Virus record (IMG/VR): IMGVR_UViG_3300029998_000013
Span: 114,321-178,320 of that record
Reading direction: 5' to 3' (one strand)
Length of the DNA: 64,000 nt
Source: a virus
A model generated the notes under the pieces. It was not told the DNA's origin, ran no database searches, and worked only from the letters and a program-made list of their open reading frames with translations. Shown here in pieces: positions 38,266-47,024 of this stretch. A program made the translations under genes and the position numbers. How positions within the stretch are numbered: the first letter of the stretch is position 1; the number at the start of each line of letters is the position of its first letter.

Positions 38266-40297
38266 CTCGTTCTTCTATTGTTTTTGGTATTATACCATAA
38301 TGTTTATAACCTTTACTATCTTTATATCAACCTATGTCTTCGAATTTTTTACCAATTGGTTCTCTTGCAACAGGTTTCCTAACTGATAATTCTTCATCAC
38401 CTAATTCCGCCATACCCATTGCTGCTACAATATCAAACTCTTTTTTCTTTTCATCAGAATATTCTAGCAACTGTTCTACAATTTCTCTATAAGCAATTGT
38501 ATAACAATAATCTAAACAAAAATCGTAAATTAATTCTCGATAATGATCAATAACTTTAGGACTTGTTGGAGCTCCATACATATTTGCATTACCTTTTGTA
38601 ACGTCAGACATTGTAGATCTCGGCCTTTTCATTAATAAATGAAGTAATTTTTGATCTCTAAAGTGAGTTAAGATAGCAGTTCTCGAAGATTCTAATACTG
38701 CTTGGCAGCCATAATGAGTTAACATCTTTGCAGCTATCTCATAAGCCTCTCTAGGATCTCTTGGTCTATCTTTATATAGTGCAACATAACATGGATCTGA
38801 AGTTCCAAATACCCTTTTCTTAATTACTATACAAAATTGTGATGGCTTTTTATCAGTTCCAGTAGAGTCTGCAGTTCCTATATCAATGGAGTCAATGCCA
38901 CCAACATATAAATTTCTATAAGATGTTTCTGCTTCTGAGACTAATGGTTGTTCTAATATAAGAATCTTTCCATTCTCATCATCTCGAACTCACTTTGTTC
39001 CAATAATTTGATCGTGTTGATCTCGAGTTCAAATTAAATGTCCTCTAATAGGTACTGGAACATTTTTATAAATATCAATTCGAGCGGCTTGTTCTGCTAA
39101 TTCTTCACGAGGAAACATATTATCACCTTGTTGAATTAAAGCCTCTTCAATTGTAAAACAATATTCAGCTTTATAAATTAATAATCCCTTAGGATCTTCA
39201 GCCTTTAATCGTCTTTGATATTCATAATATTCTTTAGCTTTCTGTGGATCGCACCATCCGCGCTTATCAAGTAAACTAATTACCATTCGATAAGCTGGAA
39301 TAAACATTGCAGTTTCTATTGTGCGACCATCAGGAGTATAATTATGTCTATAACGTAATACATTATATGCATCAGGCTTAGTAACAATATCTTTAATACC
39401 TTCAAGTGCTGGACCTTCGTCTCCTCCAGTTCCTCATACAATTCTAGTTCCTACACGCTCTCCTCCTAATACAGTTATTAAAGCTTCTCCTTGTAGATAT
39501 TTTTTCTTTAAAACTTTATCAGATCCTGCTTCTTCAAAGAATAATCGTTCAACACGGTCACCTCTAATTTTTTCTGGAGAATCGGCAATTACACCCTCAA
39601 TTTCTGACATATGTCCCATCTCAACTCCATCTCGTGTTTTTACAGAAGCTCTCTTATGACTATTTGTATTAATAACCATACGAACTCTTTTAAATGCACC
39701 TTCAGTTTCTTCATTTAAATAATCAAGTTGAAGCCAAATTTTTGTTAGCAATGGTTTAAGATGTTTTTCAGAATAGGCTGACGCAAGCACACGATAGTTT
39801 GGCGTCGTTACAAATGGTCGAGCACATAATTCTGCTGCCATTTCCGAAAAGCCCAAGGCACGAGCCTTAACGAGTGCTACATCTTTTCCCAAATATTCAC
39901 ATAATTCAACATAATGAAAATATTCATATTGAAAAACTAAGAACATTGGGAAGCTAATCTTTCTACCAGCTGACGCTTTAGCTCCTTCAACAGATGATTT
40001 TAATCTATAGAAATTTAATCAAAAATAATTATCACCAGTAATTCTATAACCATTGATAGTTAACCCTTCAGTACATCGTTTAAATCTTTCTTTTCAAAAT
40101 TCGATGTATCCTCGAGAACCATAAACAGTTTTACTATATTTACCTGTTTTAACTTTAGTAATTGCATCTTCACGAAACAAATCAGGATCAAAATCAAGTC
40201 CTTGAGATTCGTTTATAGGTCTATAACCAGTTATTTCATATGATAGTGTAGGATCAAAACATTCAATCGAATCACCCAATTTTATATCTCAGTCCAT
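38210..40297 (-). CDS. terL: Terminase large subunit (TerL), 695 aa (TGA=Trp)
   Basis: Five open stretches join through TGA from MDWDIKLGDS at 40297 to TAA 38210. The ATPase part has a Walker A-like KARALGFS (residues 144-151), a Walker B with catalytic Glu in LFFEEAGS (252-259), and the coupling-type motif VWGTGGD (288-293), whose Trp is a TGA. The nuclease part includes GGIDSIDIGTADSTGTD with the expected acidic residues. About eight Trp are TGA and two TGG, so TGA is the preferred Trp codon. Motor that packages DNA into the prohead. Follows the 197-aa gene by 2 nt. Confidence 0.9.
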
Positions 40298-40299
40298 AA

Positions 40300-40893
40300 T
40301 TAAAATCTTATTTGACCTTGATCAAAGAATCCTGCTTCAGTACCACCACGTAATCCACTATCAGGTTCTAATTCTTTTTTAACTTGAGTTTCTAATTCAT
40401 TTAAACTAGCAACAAGTTCTTTAGCATTTTTAATATTACTAATTAAATCCTTAGAACTAAAAATTGGTTTCCCAGTTACAGCATCTCGTTCATTAATATC
40501 AACCGTCTCAAAGTAAAAAATTAATTTTTCTACCGCTGACATACATGCTCTAAGCATTCTAATATTAATACCTCCATTTTGTATAGATTCATACATTCTG
40601 CAAGCACTTTTAAATTCTGGATCTTCAAATTCTTCGTCTGTTAATCCAGAATTCTCCAGTGAACGTTGATGCCTATCTTGTTCAGGCTCATTAAAGAATG
40701 GACTTTCCCAATCAAAGAAAAGGAAAATGTATGCAAATTCTTTGTAAGCTCTTATTTTATTTTTTCCTAATGGATCGGCTGTACATTTATTACGTTGCTC
40801 ATTCATTAATATAGCAAATTCCTTAACAAGAAGAATTCCTTCTCTATTAATTACTACTTGCTCATTTACATTATCATATATAAAAAATTTCAT
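40300..40893 (-). CDS. Conserved packaging-region protein, 197 aa
   Basis: Complete with TGG Trp only (FFDWESPFFNEPEQDRHQRS). The protein is helical and acidic in the middle, and the C-terminus is Gly/Gln-rich (LRGGTEAGFFDQGQIRF). It lies immediately before terL with a 2-nt gap. A small terminase subunit is the obvious candidate role, but I see no DNA-binding helix-turn-helix to support it, so it stays unassigned. Confidence 0.6.
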   Translation of the reverse strand: MKFFIYDNVNEQVVINREGILLVKEFAILMNEQRNKCTADPLGKNKIRAYKEFAYIFLFFDWESPFFNEPEQDRHQRSLENSGLTDEEFEDPEFKSACRMYESIQNGGINIRMLRACMSAVEKLIFYFETVDINERDAVTGKPIFSSKDLISNIKNAKELVASLNELETQVKKELEPDSGLRGGTEAGFFDQGQIRF

Positions 40894-40928
40894 ATTTGTT
40901 GTATTAAATTAACTATTAATTTTGTATC

Positions 40929-42491
40929 TTATTTTTTAAGTCTATTTTTAACTTTACCACCACATTTATCAACGCTTGGATTTGGTTTATTAATATCTCC
41001 ACCAGATTGTTTCTTCTTCATCTTAGCTTTTACTTTACCACCACATTTAAATTCTTGTGGCCAAGTATTTAATTGATTTGCTAATACATTTGGAATTTGT
41101 ACTTGTGGAGTATTTATTCTAGGTGTTGACATCAGAACATTTGGATTAATAGGTCTAGTATCATTATAAGTAACCATTCTTGAAATTGGGGGAGCAACTA
41201 AAGCTGTTGCAGGATTTGCTTGAGCATTATTCGTAAGCATCGCTTGTCTAGTTTGTGCCCCAATAATTCCATCAGCTGTTAATCCATGTGCTTGTTGAAA
41301 AGCAATAATTCCAGCTTTAGTATTTTTTCCATAAATACCATCAGTCTTACCTGTATTATAGCCTAAATTATTTAATGTTTGTTGGTCCTGTTTTAACTTA
41401 GCATCTACAGCAATTCTATTAACAACTGGCTTTGTATTCGTTGTTGCTTTTGGTGCAACTGTTTTAGTAGTTGGTTTATTAACTACAGGAGTTGTTTTAT
41501 TTGATGTTGATGTAGTTGATGTAGTTGATGCAACTCTATTTGGAACAGTTTTATTACTTGGAGTTGATTGTGTTGGTTGTGTTGATTGTCCTGGCTTAGT
41601 AGTTGACTTAATAACTGGCTTAGAAGTAGGTGCAGTTTTAGTTGAAGTTGGGGCTGAATTTGATTTTTGTGTAGGAGCCTGAGGAGCCTGAGGGGCTGGT
41701 CTTTGAACGCCAGGTCCAAAAGTAGGTGCTGTAGATGCTCCTGGTCTAGCAGTTCCTTTAGCAGTTACAACTGTATCAGGTAATGTTACATTATTAACAG
41801 TAGTTGGACGCATAGGAGATCTAACACCAGTAACGGCCATGGGTGGTTTATATGGATTAAAAGGAGCTACACTATCAAATTGTCTTGCAACCTGTACATT
41901 TGGTTTAGAAGGTCCTTGAGGTATATGATTTTGATGTTGTGGAGTAGCAGCAACAATTGATGGTGTAAACATACGTTCAATTAATGGACGATGTTCAGCA
42001 CGTAATCTTTGTGATTCTGCATTACTTCTATCTATAAATCCTTGTGGAGCTTGAGCACCATCTTTAGCTTTTAGAACTAATCCACCATTTTCTTTTTTAG
42101 CCACTTTCTTTTTAACTTTACCTCCGCCACAATTACAAGCACATCTTTCCTCCATTTTACCACCAACTTTTCTTGATAGGATGTCACATCCACAAGCACA
42201 TTTCTTTGACTTTGGTTTTGCTTTTAGTTTCTTTAACTTTGCACCTTTGGCAGCAAATTGTGCAGTAGCTTGTTGTGTTTGAGCTGTATATTGCTCATCT
42301 AATTTGTTCCAGTCGTCGTCAGATAAATTATCTGCTGCAGCTGAGATTGCATTAATATCATCTTCGTTAGACTGGATTAAGCTTGTCCATTCTTCGATAG
42401 AAGATGTGTTGCCATACTTCTCTGGATCCATTTGTTGTGAATATATATAAGCAAAGTATGGAAATAATTCTTGTTTCTTTGTGTCGTCCAT
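40929..42491 (-). CDS. Cys-cluster and peptidoglycan-binding protein with Thr/Pro-rich linker, 520 aa
   Basis: ATG 42491, single frame, Trp all TGG. Residues 1-80 acidic helical. Residues ~85-130 hold KKCACGCDILSRKVGGK and CACNCGGGKVKKK, a metal-binding-like Cys cluster typical of a conserved crAss-like protein. Residues ~150-360 are a Pro/Thr/Ser/Lys low-complexity linker. Residues ~362-420 are a PG_binding_1 domain (LNNLGYNTGKTDGIYGKNTK, then GLTADGIIGAQTRQAM). The end repeats CGGKVKAKMKKK and CGGKVKNRLKK. Very basic C-terminus could bind DNA. Possibly a packaged protein contacting the cell wall at entry (inference). Confidence 0.7.
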   Translation of the reverse strand: MDDTKKQELFPYFAYIYSQQMDPEKYGNTSSIEEWTSLIQSNEDDINAISAAADNLSDDDWNKLDEQYTAQTQQATAQFAAKGAKLKKLKAKPKSKKCACGCDILSRKVGGKMEERCACNCGGGKVKKKVAKKENGGLVLKAKDGAQAPQGFIDRSNAESQRLRAEHRPLIERMFTPSIVAATPQHQNHIPQGPSKPNVQVARQFDSVAPFNPYKPPMAVTGVRSPMRPTTVNNVTLPDTVVTAKGTARPGASTAPTFGPGVQRPAPQAPQAPTQKSNSAPTSTKTAPTSKPVIKSTTKPGQSTQPTQSTPSNKTVPNRVASTTSTTSTSNKTTPVVNKPTTKTVAPKATTNTKPVVNRIAVDAKLKQDQQTLNNLGYNTGKTDGIYGKNTKAGIIAFQQAHGLTADGIIGAQTRQAMLTNNAQANPATALVAPPISRMVTYNDTRPINPNVLMSTPRINTPQVQIPNVLANQLNTWPQEFKCGGKVKAKMKKKQSGGDINKPNPSVDKCGGKVKNRLKK

Positions 42492-42504
42492 TTTTTAAGA
42501 AAAA

Positions 42505-42729
42505 TTAAAGTTTTATTAAATCTTTTGTATTGAAGATACTTTCTTGAAGTTCTCCGTTTGCTGTGAATCATTTACATAGAATGCCTTGAAAGTAATCATT
42601 CTTTACATCTTGAGTTCGAATAGTTTTAGTAACTTTACGAACTACCAACATTGTTGGTTTATTAGGAAGTTCTTGTCTTAGAGTCACAACGTCTCCAGGT
42701 AAGAAAAATTGTTTTGTGTCATTAATCAT
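42505..42729 (-). CDS. Conserved crAss-like small protein, KOW/YodC-like, 74 aa (TGA=Trp)
   Basis: ATG 42729 to TAA 42505. The pattern FFLPGDVVTLRQELPNKPTM, then ILCKWFTANGELQES and FNTKDLIKL matches a small crAss-like protein with 'GDvV.Lk..lpNkP.M.V' and 'C.WF....lQe..F...dL'. The Trp in CKWF is a TGA, at a position normally Trp in such proteins. Fold resembles small barrel regulators of the YodC/DUF2158 kind. Function unknown. Confidence 0.7.
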
Positions 42730-42783
42730 ATTTTATTATTTTGCATTTCGGTTATAAAAAATAACCATTCGTTTGTATACATA

Positions 42784-43335
42784 TTATTCCATATTTAAAC
42801 GTTCTTTTAATTTGTCATTTAAGAAACATAGAATTTGTGGTTCACTAGTTAGGATATACCCAAGAGACATAAAGGGAATTGGATAAACTGTTCGTGTATC
42901 ATAGAATACATCATCATTTGGTTTAACAAATTTACAATCAGGCCCTACTTCAATAACTTTAGCACAAGCTACAAGTTCTTTTAAGTTATCATTCTCTCCA
43001 GAATCGGGATTTAAGAATTGTCCTTTATACTCTCCAATAAATAAGCCACCTTGCGATAAGGTTTTCTTATATGGATTAGAAGGATAGGGAAGTAAGATAA
43101 CTTTATTACCCATTGGTAACATCTCTAGAGTTTGAATTCTTGCTTCTAATTCTTTTTGTTTTTCTAATTCTAGTTCGTATTTTAATTTACGTGCCTCTTC
43201 TTTAACCTTATTATCTTTCTCTAGTTCTAATTCTAATTTCTCTTTTGCAAAAGGTTCAGCCATTTGAATTAAATTCTTACCCATAAAATAACTTCCATTT
43301 GCTTCATTTAAAGTCTTATCCATAATCATTATCAT
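42784..43335 (-). CDS. GroES-like co-chaperonin candidate with coiled-coil N-terminus, 183 aa
   Basis: Three close ATGs (43335, 43329, 43323) are possible starts. Residues 25-70 form a charged coiled coil (Glu/Lys/Leu). Residues ~72-175 resemble a Cpn10 barrel: LPMGNKVILLPYPSNPYKK, TLSQGGLFIGEY, then VACAKVIEVGPDCKFVKPNDDVFYD. The order 'GNkVlllp / GGi / a.VievG / v..gD.V.yd' is that of GroES and of the T4 gp31 type. If right, it would help fold the capsid protein with host GroEL. The coiled-coil extension is unusual, and a different small barrel is possible. Confidence 0.5.
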   Translation of the reverse strand: MIMIMDKTLNEANGSYFMGKNLIQMAEPFAKEKLELELEKDNKVKEEARKLKYELELEKQKELEARIQTLEMLPMGNKVILLPYPSNPYKKTLSQGGLFIGEYKGQFLNPDSGENDNLKELVACAKVIEVGPDCKFVKPNDDVFYDTRTVYPIPFMSLGYILTSEPQILCFLNDKLKERLNME

Positions 43336-43601
43336 TTATTTATTATACATTTTTCTTCATCTACTCTAGTCTTACTTCCTAATACACATCCACATCCTTG
43401 AATAAATCCAGGTTGTTCAATTCTAGAAACATTTCCATCTTTATTTATATATTTAGATGCATCACACATCTCTCCTCATAATTTATCTACTTTATGTAAA
43501 GGACATTCTCGACAAATCGTTATACGACTTTTATAAAGTTCATCTTTTTTATTTAGTAGATTATTATAAAAGCCTTCTGCTATTTGAGTAATAGAAGACA
43601 T
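43329..43601 (-). CDS. Conserved Cys-rich small protein, 90 aa (TGA=Trp, incl. last residue)
   Basis: ATG 43601 to TAA 43329. Two TGA codons: KLWGEMC and the final sense codon (CIINKW then TAA). Cys pairs CRECPLH, MC and GCGCVLGSK and a last Cys form a zinc-site-like arrangement. This family in crAss-like phages usually ends in a 'CP..KW' pattern, so the terminal TGA as Trp is well supported. The TGATAATGATT junction also contains the ATGs of the next gene. Function unknown. Confidence 0.7.
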
Positions 43602-44035
43602 GCTCCAACAAAGCCTACTACTGTACCTCCACCAAGCCAAGCTGGCCATAAGGACGCACGTTTTTTATATTTTATCTTTAGATTAGTTTCTTTTTCTATT
43701 CTAGCATCAGCTTTTTTTAGTTCTGATTTTTGAAAAGTAACAGCATCTTCTGCTATCTTTACAGATTCATCTCTATTCTTAACTTGAATTCTTAAATTGC
43801 CAATTTCTTTAGATTGTGCTTCAATAGATTCTTGTCCAACATAATATAATTGTGAAGTTTCTTCAAGATTAGTGATATAAATTCTTAAGTCCATTAACTC
43901 TTGCTTAGTAAATGTATATACTATTGTTGTATCTTTTCCATCTGTACTAATTTTCCAAGTTATTGATGATTGAGTCCAACCATTTAGCGTGGTTAGCAGC
44001 AGAAGCATCATGGATAATATTAATTTCTTGATCAT
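43580..44035 (-). CDS. Membrane/secreted coiled-coil protein, spanin-like, 151 aa
   Basis: N-terminal signal-like segment (KKLILSMMLLLLTTLNGWTQ), a periplasmic region with coiled coil (residues ~60-115), and a hydrophobic C-terminus (LGGGTVVGFVGACLLLLK). Trp all TGG. It overlaps the upstream membrane coiled-coil gene by 89 nt in another frame, an arrangement like Rz/Rz1 spanin pairs that fuse inner and outer membranes. No lipobox Cys is present, so assignment as an outer-membrane partner is uncertain. Confidence 0.5.
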   Translation of the reverse strand: MIKKLILSMMLLLLTTLNGWTQSSITWKISTDGKDTTIVYTFTKQELMDLRIYITNLEETSQLYYVGQESIEAQSKEIGNLRIQVKNRDESVKIAEDAVTFQKSELKKADARIEKETNLKIKYKKRASLWPAWLGGGTVVGFVGACLLLLK

Positions 44036-44309
44036 GCTTAATAAGTATTTGTTGTTTAACTTTTTCTAATGAATCTAATTTGACTTCTAAAGTCTTTTGT
44101 TCCAATTTTAACTCAGTATAAATACTATCTTTATCATGAATTTGCTTCATGTATAATTGAATAATTAAGTCCCTATCACTACGATATTCAATATCTTTAT
44201 GATTAATTATATATGCTGTTCCACCTATAACTAATAGTAGACCTACCATATGTAATCCAAGTTTAGAACGTAATTTTTTCCCTAATTCTTTTAAATTCAT
44301 CATATTCAA
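43947..44309 (-). CDS. Inner-membrane coiled-coil protein, i-spanin-like, 120 aa
   Basis: Basic N-terminus followed by one membrane segment (residues ~19-36, LHMVGLLLVIGGTAYIIN) and a long periplasmic coiled coil (residues 45-110). This is the topology of an Rz-type inner-membrane spanin. The start lies inside the end of the nuclease gene (47-nt overlap), and its 3' end lies inside the next membrane gene. Lysis role inferred. Confidence 0.5.
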   Translation of the reverse strand: MNMMNLKELGKKLRSKLGLHMVGLLLVIGGTAYIINHKDIEYRSDRDLIIQLYMKQIHDKDSIYTELKLEQKTLEVKLDSLEKVKQQILIKHDQEINIIHDASAANHAKWLDSIINNLEN

Positions 44310-45195
44310 TTTGTTTTCTATAAAATGTTAACATTCTCTCAACGTCATTCTTTAAATACTCACATTCATATGTTGTACATCCACCATCGTGATCATAGTG
44401 TACAAGAATTAATTCTTTAATAGTAACTCCTGGGAATTGTTTTTCAATCATCCAAGCATAAGTAGATAATTGTAAACTGTAATGCCAAAAGTTAGTATCT
44501 TGTAAGTTGTTTAAAGGATACTTCATCATTTGAGACTTCTTAGTTTTTCTATCAAAATAAGAAGCCTTTTTAATTTCTTTATTTGTTTTATAATCTAAAA
44601 TATAAACATCAGTTCCATCAATAATAACTAAGTCTGCTTGACCTGCAATTCTTAAAACTCTATCTTCTGATACTCGAGATAATAATAATTCAGGATATAC
44701 TCCTTGTTCTCCTAAGCATATTTGATTCGTTAATCTTGGAGTAAATTTTCCACCCAATCCAAGATGTTGTAATTCTTTAGTATTACCAGCCATATGTTCC
44801 AATTCTTGAAGTCTATGGATTGCTGTCCCTCGCATACAAGAAGCCTCACGTTTGGAGGCCCACTCTTGAAGAATTTCTGCCCTAGCTTCATTAAACTCAT
44901 CCTCAGTTACAGCAACTTCATCTAAGTATTTTAAATGAAATCTTTTTGTATTTAATAAGGCAGGTTTAATATTTATAAAAGCGTCAGGTACTAAAGACTC
45001 TAATGCTTTGTAAGCTGACCAAAACTCTTCGTCAAATGTTGTAAATTGATGTATTAAAGTTGTTACTGAGATACAAGGTTCTCTGGAACTCTTTGTCCAG
45101 TATTTATGCATTTTATCATTATAACTAACAGCTGAATTTTCTTTATCAATTTCTAATTCACCATAGTTAATTTCATTTTCATTTATCATTATCAT
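44263..45195 (-). CDS. PD-(D/E)XK nuclease (Cas4/RecB-like), 310 aa
   Basis: Motifs of the PDDEXK_1 superfamily are visible in order: RGTAIHRLQE with His127, a Glu near 169 (YPEL), GQADLV with Asp188, DYKTNK with Asp201 and Lys203, and the following HYSLQLSTYAWMIE helix with Gln. These residues form the metal-dependent active site. Such a nuclease is common in crAss-like genomes and is thought to act in recombination or DNA processing. All five Trp are TGG, unlike terL nearby. Confidence 0.85.
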   Translation of the reverse strand: MIMINENEINYGELEIDKENSAVSYNDKMHKYWTKSSREPCISVTTLIHQFTTFDEEFWSAYKALESLVPDAFINIKPALLNTKRFHLKYLDEVAVTEDEFNEARAEILQEWASKREASCMRGTAIHRLQELEHMAGNTKELQHLGLGGKFTPRLTNQICLGEQGVYPELLLSRVSEDRVLRIAGQADLVIIDGTDVYILDYKTNKEIKKASYFDRKTKKSQMMKYPLNNLQDTNFWHYSLQLSTYAWMIEKQFPGVTIKELILVHYDHDGGCTTYECEYLKNDVERMLTFYRKQIEYDEFKRIREKITF

Positions 45196-45199
45196 TATT

Positions 45200-45892
45200 T
45201 TAATTTACAAGTTCTTCCCAATTTTCTAAACAAAGAAGTCCACTAATTTTTTGAGATGCTTCAGCGATATTAGCTATTACATCATCTACACTAAATATGT
45301 GCCCTTCTTTAACTGTTAACAATAGAACTCCTAATAATTGATCCACTCCATAAATAGCATAAAATACTGCCGATCCACAAGTATGTTGTTTTAATAAGTT
45401 ATAAATAGCTGGAAAAGTAAGTCTAATATCTTCTGAATGCCCAATATAAATATAACCAATATTTTCAACTTCCAGTAAAAAATCTGCAAAGAGAGATACA
45501 TTAACTCGTTGATATGCATATGCTATGCTTGTTGAGCCAACTGCAAAACATTCACATGTAGCATTTACAAATAAAAAAGGTAAGCCTGCTAAATTTGAAC
45601 TGCCGTTTGAAAATTCAAAAAGTATAGCTCTATTAATCTTTGTATTCACAATTAAATCAGAAAGAGTTCGTGATACTTCGGCAGCTATATTTTTTCTTTT
45701 AAGATTTGCTTTAACATGTTCTTGGGCTTGTTGTGTTTCTCGTCTATCTATATACTTCTCAATTAAAGTCGGAGACGCTTTAATAAGAGTATGTATTCCA
45801 AAGAAGACGCCTCCTAATAATAAGCACGCGATTGCAGTAGTCATTCCATAAGTTTCAGCAATCTGTTTAAAAAAAGTAAGTAGGTGTTCCAT
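45200..45892 (-). CDS. Membrane-anchored GAF-like protein, 230 aa
   Basis: Residues ~17-37 are a membrane segment (TTAIACLLLGGVFFGIHTLI), followed by a basic helix (~45-70) and a GAF/PAS-like globular domain (~80-225; NRAILFEFSNGSSNLAGLPF and the C-terminal LLGVLLLTVKEGHIF strand). GAF-fold proteins of this layout occur in crAss-like and other Bacteroidota phages; no ligand is known. Terminates 5 nt before the nuclease start, so both share a transcript from the promoter box at 45937. Confidence 0.6.
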   Translation of the reverse strand: MEHLLTFFKQIAETYGMTTAIACLLLGGVFFGIHTLIKASPTLIEKYIDRRETQQAQEHVKANLKRKNIAAEVSRTLSDLIVNTKINRAILFEFSNGSSNLAGLPFLFVNATCECFAVGSTSIAYAYQRVNVSLFADFLLEVENIGYIYIGHSEDIRLTFPAIYNLLKQHTCGSAVFYAIYGVDQLLGVLLLTVKEGHIFSVDDVIANIAEASQKISGLLCLENWEELVN

Positions 45893-45936
45893 TAATTGTC
45901 GTTGGTTTAAAGTGAGTACACTATTTATTATTTATA

Positions 45937-45944
45937 CAAAGGTA
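45937..45944 (-). promoter_or_regulatory. Bacteroidota-type promoter -7 box (TACCTTTG)
   Basis: The minus strand reads TACCTTTG about 45 nt before the ATG of the GAF-like gene, with a TTTTTG about 16 nt upstream that could serve as the -33 element. Position suits the GAF-nuclease-spanin transcript. Confidence 0.5.
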
Positions 45945-46040
45945 TTAATAAATTTTACAACAAAAATAAGATTCAATAAAAATCTTAAACAGAATTAATC
46001 TCGTTATTGTCATTGAAATTTTTTTGCATATTAACAAAAA

Positions 46041-46063
46041 AGGAGGCAAATTAATTGCCTCCT
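46041..46063 (-). terminator. Terminator after PhoH gene
   Basis: A perfect 9-bp stem (46041-46049 with 46055-46063) closes a 5-nt loop and is followed on the minus strand by six Ts. It lies 5 nt beyond the PhoH stop. Confidence 0.9.
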
Positions 46064-46068
46064 CACTT

Positions 46069-46761
46069 TTATATTTGGTGTTCTCGTAAAACTGCTAAAA
46101 TATCTTTAATAATTGGATTCCTAACACTATCACTATCTTCAAATTCTACTACTGAAACTACAGAACTATCTTGAAAAATCTTTGCAACTTTTAATAAACA
46201 AGATTCTTCAATTTTTTTTCTATCTACTTGTTCAGTATCACCTAGAAAAATAAATTTACAATTACTTCCGATACGAGTAATTAAAGATTTAAATGTATGG
46301 GTATCTATGTTCTGCGTTTCATCAACAATTACTATACAATCGTCTTGTGTAACTCCACGTACATAAGCTATAGGGAGAATATCTATCAGACCTTTCTTAA
46401 TAAAGTCATTTGATACACCTTTTTTGGCAAATAATTTATCTATGTTACCTGTAAAAGAAACAATATAAGGTTCCATTTTTTCTTCCATAGATCCTGGAAG
46501 ATAACCAATGTTTTCACCTGTAATAGTTTGGACTGATTTTACAATTACAATACGTTTATACTTGTTTCCAAGTAATCCAAATGCTGTTCCTAAAGCACAA
46601 TACGTTTTTCCCGTACCTGCTGGACCTGTGCAGATTGTTATTTCGCTGCTAGTAATAGCATCACGAAACTCTTCTTGTTTGTCGTTCAGACAGTGAAACC
46701 TGTGTAAATTCTGAACTTGTTCGTCTGGGACTCGTCCCTTTTCTTTGCCTTCTTTTCTCAT
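46069..46761 (-). CDS. phoH: PhoH-like P-loop ATPase, 230 aa
   Basis: Walker A GPAGTGKT (residues 46-53), Walker B IVIVDETQN (144-152), and the conserved PhoH segments RIVIVKSVQT, GYLPGSMEEKMEPY and RIGSNCKFIFLGDTEQVD are all present. Length is that of the PhoH core domain. PhoH proteins are RNA-binding ATPases and are frequent in phages of Bacteroidota. A phosphate role is not demonstrated. The gene is bracketed by terminators on both sides, so it likely has its own promoter in the 46762-46820 gap, where a palindrome is present. Confidence 0.9.
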   Translation of the reverse strand: MRKEGKEKGRVPDEQVQNLHRFHCLNDKQEEFRDAITSSEITICTGPAGTGKTYCALGTAFGLLGNKYKRIVIVKSVQTITGENIGYLPGSMEEKMEPYIVSFTGNIDKLFAKKGVSNDFIKKGLIDILPIAYVRGVTQDDCIVIVDETQNIDTHTFKSLITRIGSNCKFIFLGDTEQVDRKKIEESCLLKVAKIFQDSSVVSVVEFEDSDSVRNPIIKDILAVLREHQI

Positions 46762-46787
46762 AAGTTGTTGTTTAGTTCACTAAAAAT

Positions 46788-46803
46788 ATCTATCGCTATA
46801 GAT
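46788..46803. promoter_or_regulatory. Palindrome upstream of PhoH
   Basis: A 6-bp inverted repeat, ATCTAT-CGCT-ATAGAT, lies 27 nt before the PhoH start. It could be an operator or a small RNA hairpin; nothing else supports either. Confidence 0.3.
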
Positions 46804-46821
46804 AAGTAGTTTTAAAAAGTA

Positions 46822-46846
46822 GGGCCGCCTAATAACTAAGCGGCCC
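46822..46846 (-). terminator. Terminator downstream of tRNA
   Basis: GC-only 7-bp stem (46822-46828 with 46840-46846) with an 11-nt loop, followed on the minus strand by TACTTTTTAAAA. It would end the transcript carrying the 70-aa gene and the UCA tRNA. Confidence 0.85.
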
Positions 46847-46857
46847 GATGGTTAATG

Positions 46858-46869
46858 CGAGATATCTCG
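46858..46869. repeat. 12-bp perfect palindrome CGAGATATCTCG
   Basis: It lies between the tRNA 3' end and its terminator. Could be a processing hairpin or a protein-binding site; no other copy noticed. Confidence 0.4.
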
Positions 46870-46921
46870 TTATGCATATATATATTTATTACATCATGTG
46901 TCGCATACCATTTAAATTTCT

Positions 46922-47017
46922 TGGCACGGGTATCAGGACTCGAACCCGAATAATGAAGTTTGGACCTCCACGTGTGGTTTTGAAGACCACTTCTATTCCC
47001 AATAGGAAAGTACCCGC
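46922..47017 (-). tRNA. tRNA with UCA anticodon and long variable arm, probable opal (TGA) decoder
   Basis: The 96-nt minus-strand fold has a 7-bp acceptor (47011-47017 with 46926-46932), discriminator G, encoded CCA (46922-46924), T-arm with TTCGAGT loop and 5-bp stem, and a perfect 5-bp anticodon stem (46986-46990 with 46974-46978) around CTTCAAA. Anticodon is TCA (46981-46983), which reads UGA. A 24-nt variable region forms a 5-bp arm, making it class II (as tRNA-Ser, -Leu, -Sec), not the class I form of tRNA-Trp. The D-arm can pair in more than one way. It lies 7 nt after the 70-aa gene, on the strand of the recoded genes. Confidence 0.85.
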
Positions 47018-47024
47018 ATATTGT

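Noticed and set aside
41483-41719. Leu/Gln-rich minus-strand ORF
   Set aside because: Out-of-frame shadow of the Thr/Pro linker in the 520-aa protein; low-complexity product.
46922-47017. Full selenocysteine system
   Set aside because: The tRNA looks partly Sec-like, but TGA occurs many times per gene at Trp-type sites and no SelA/B/D or SECIS is seen.
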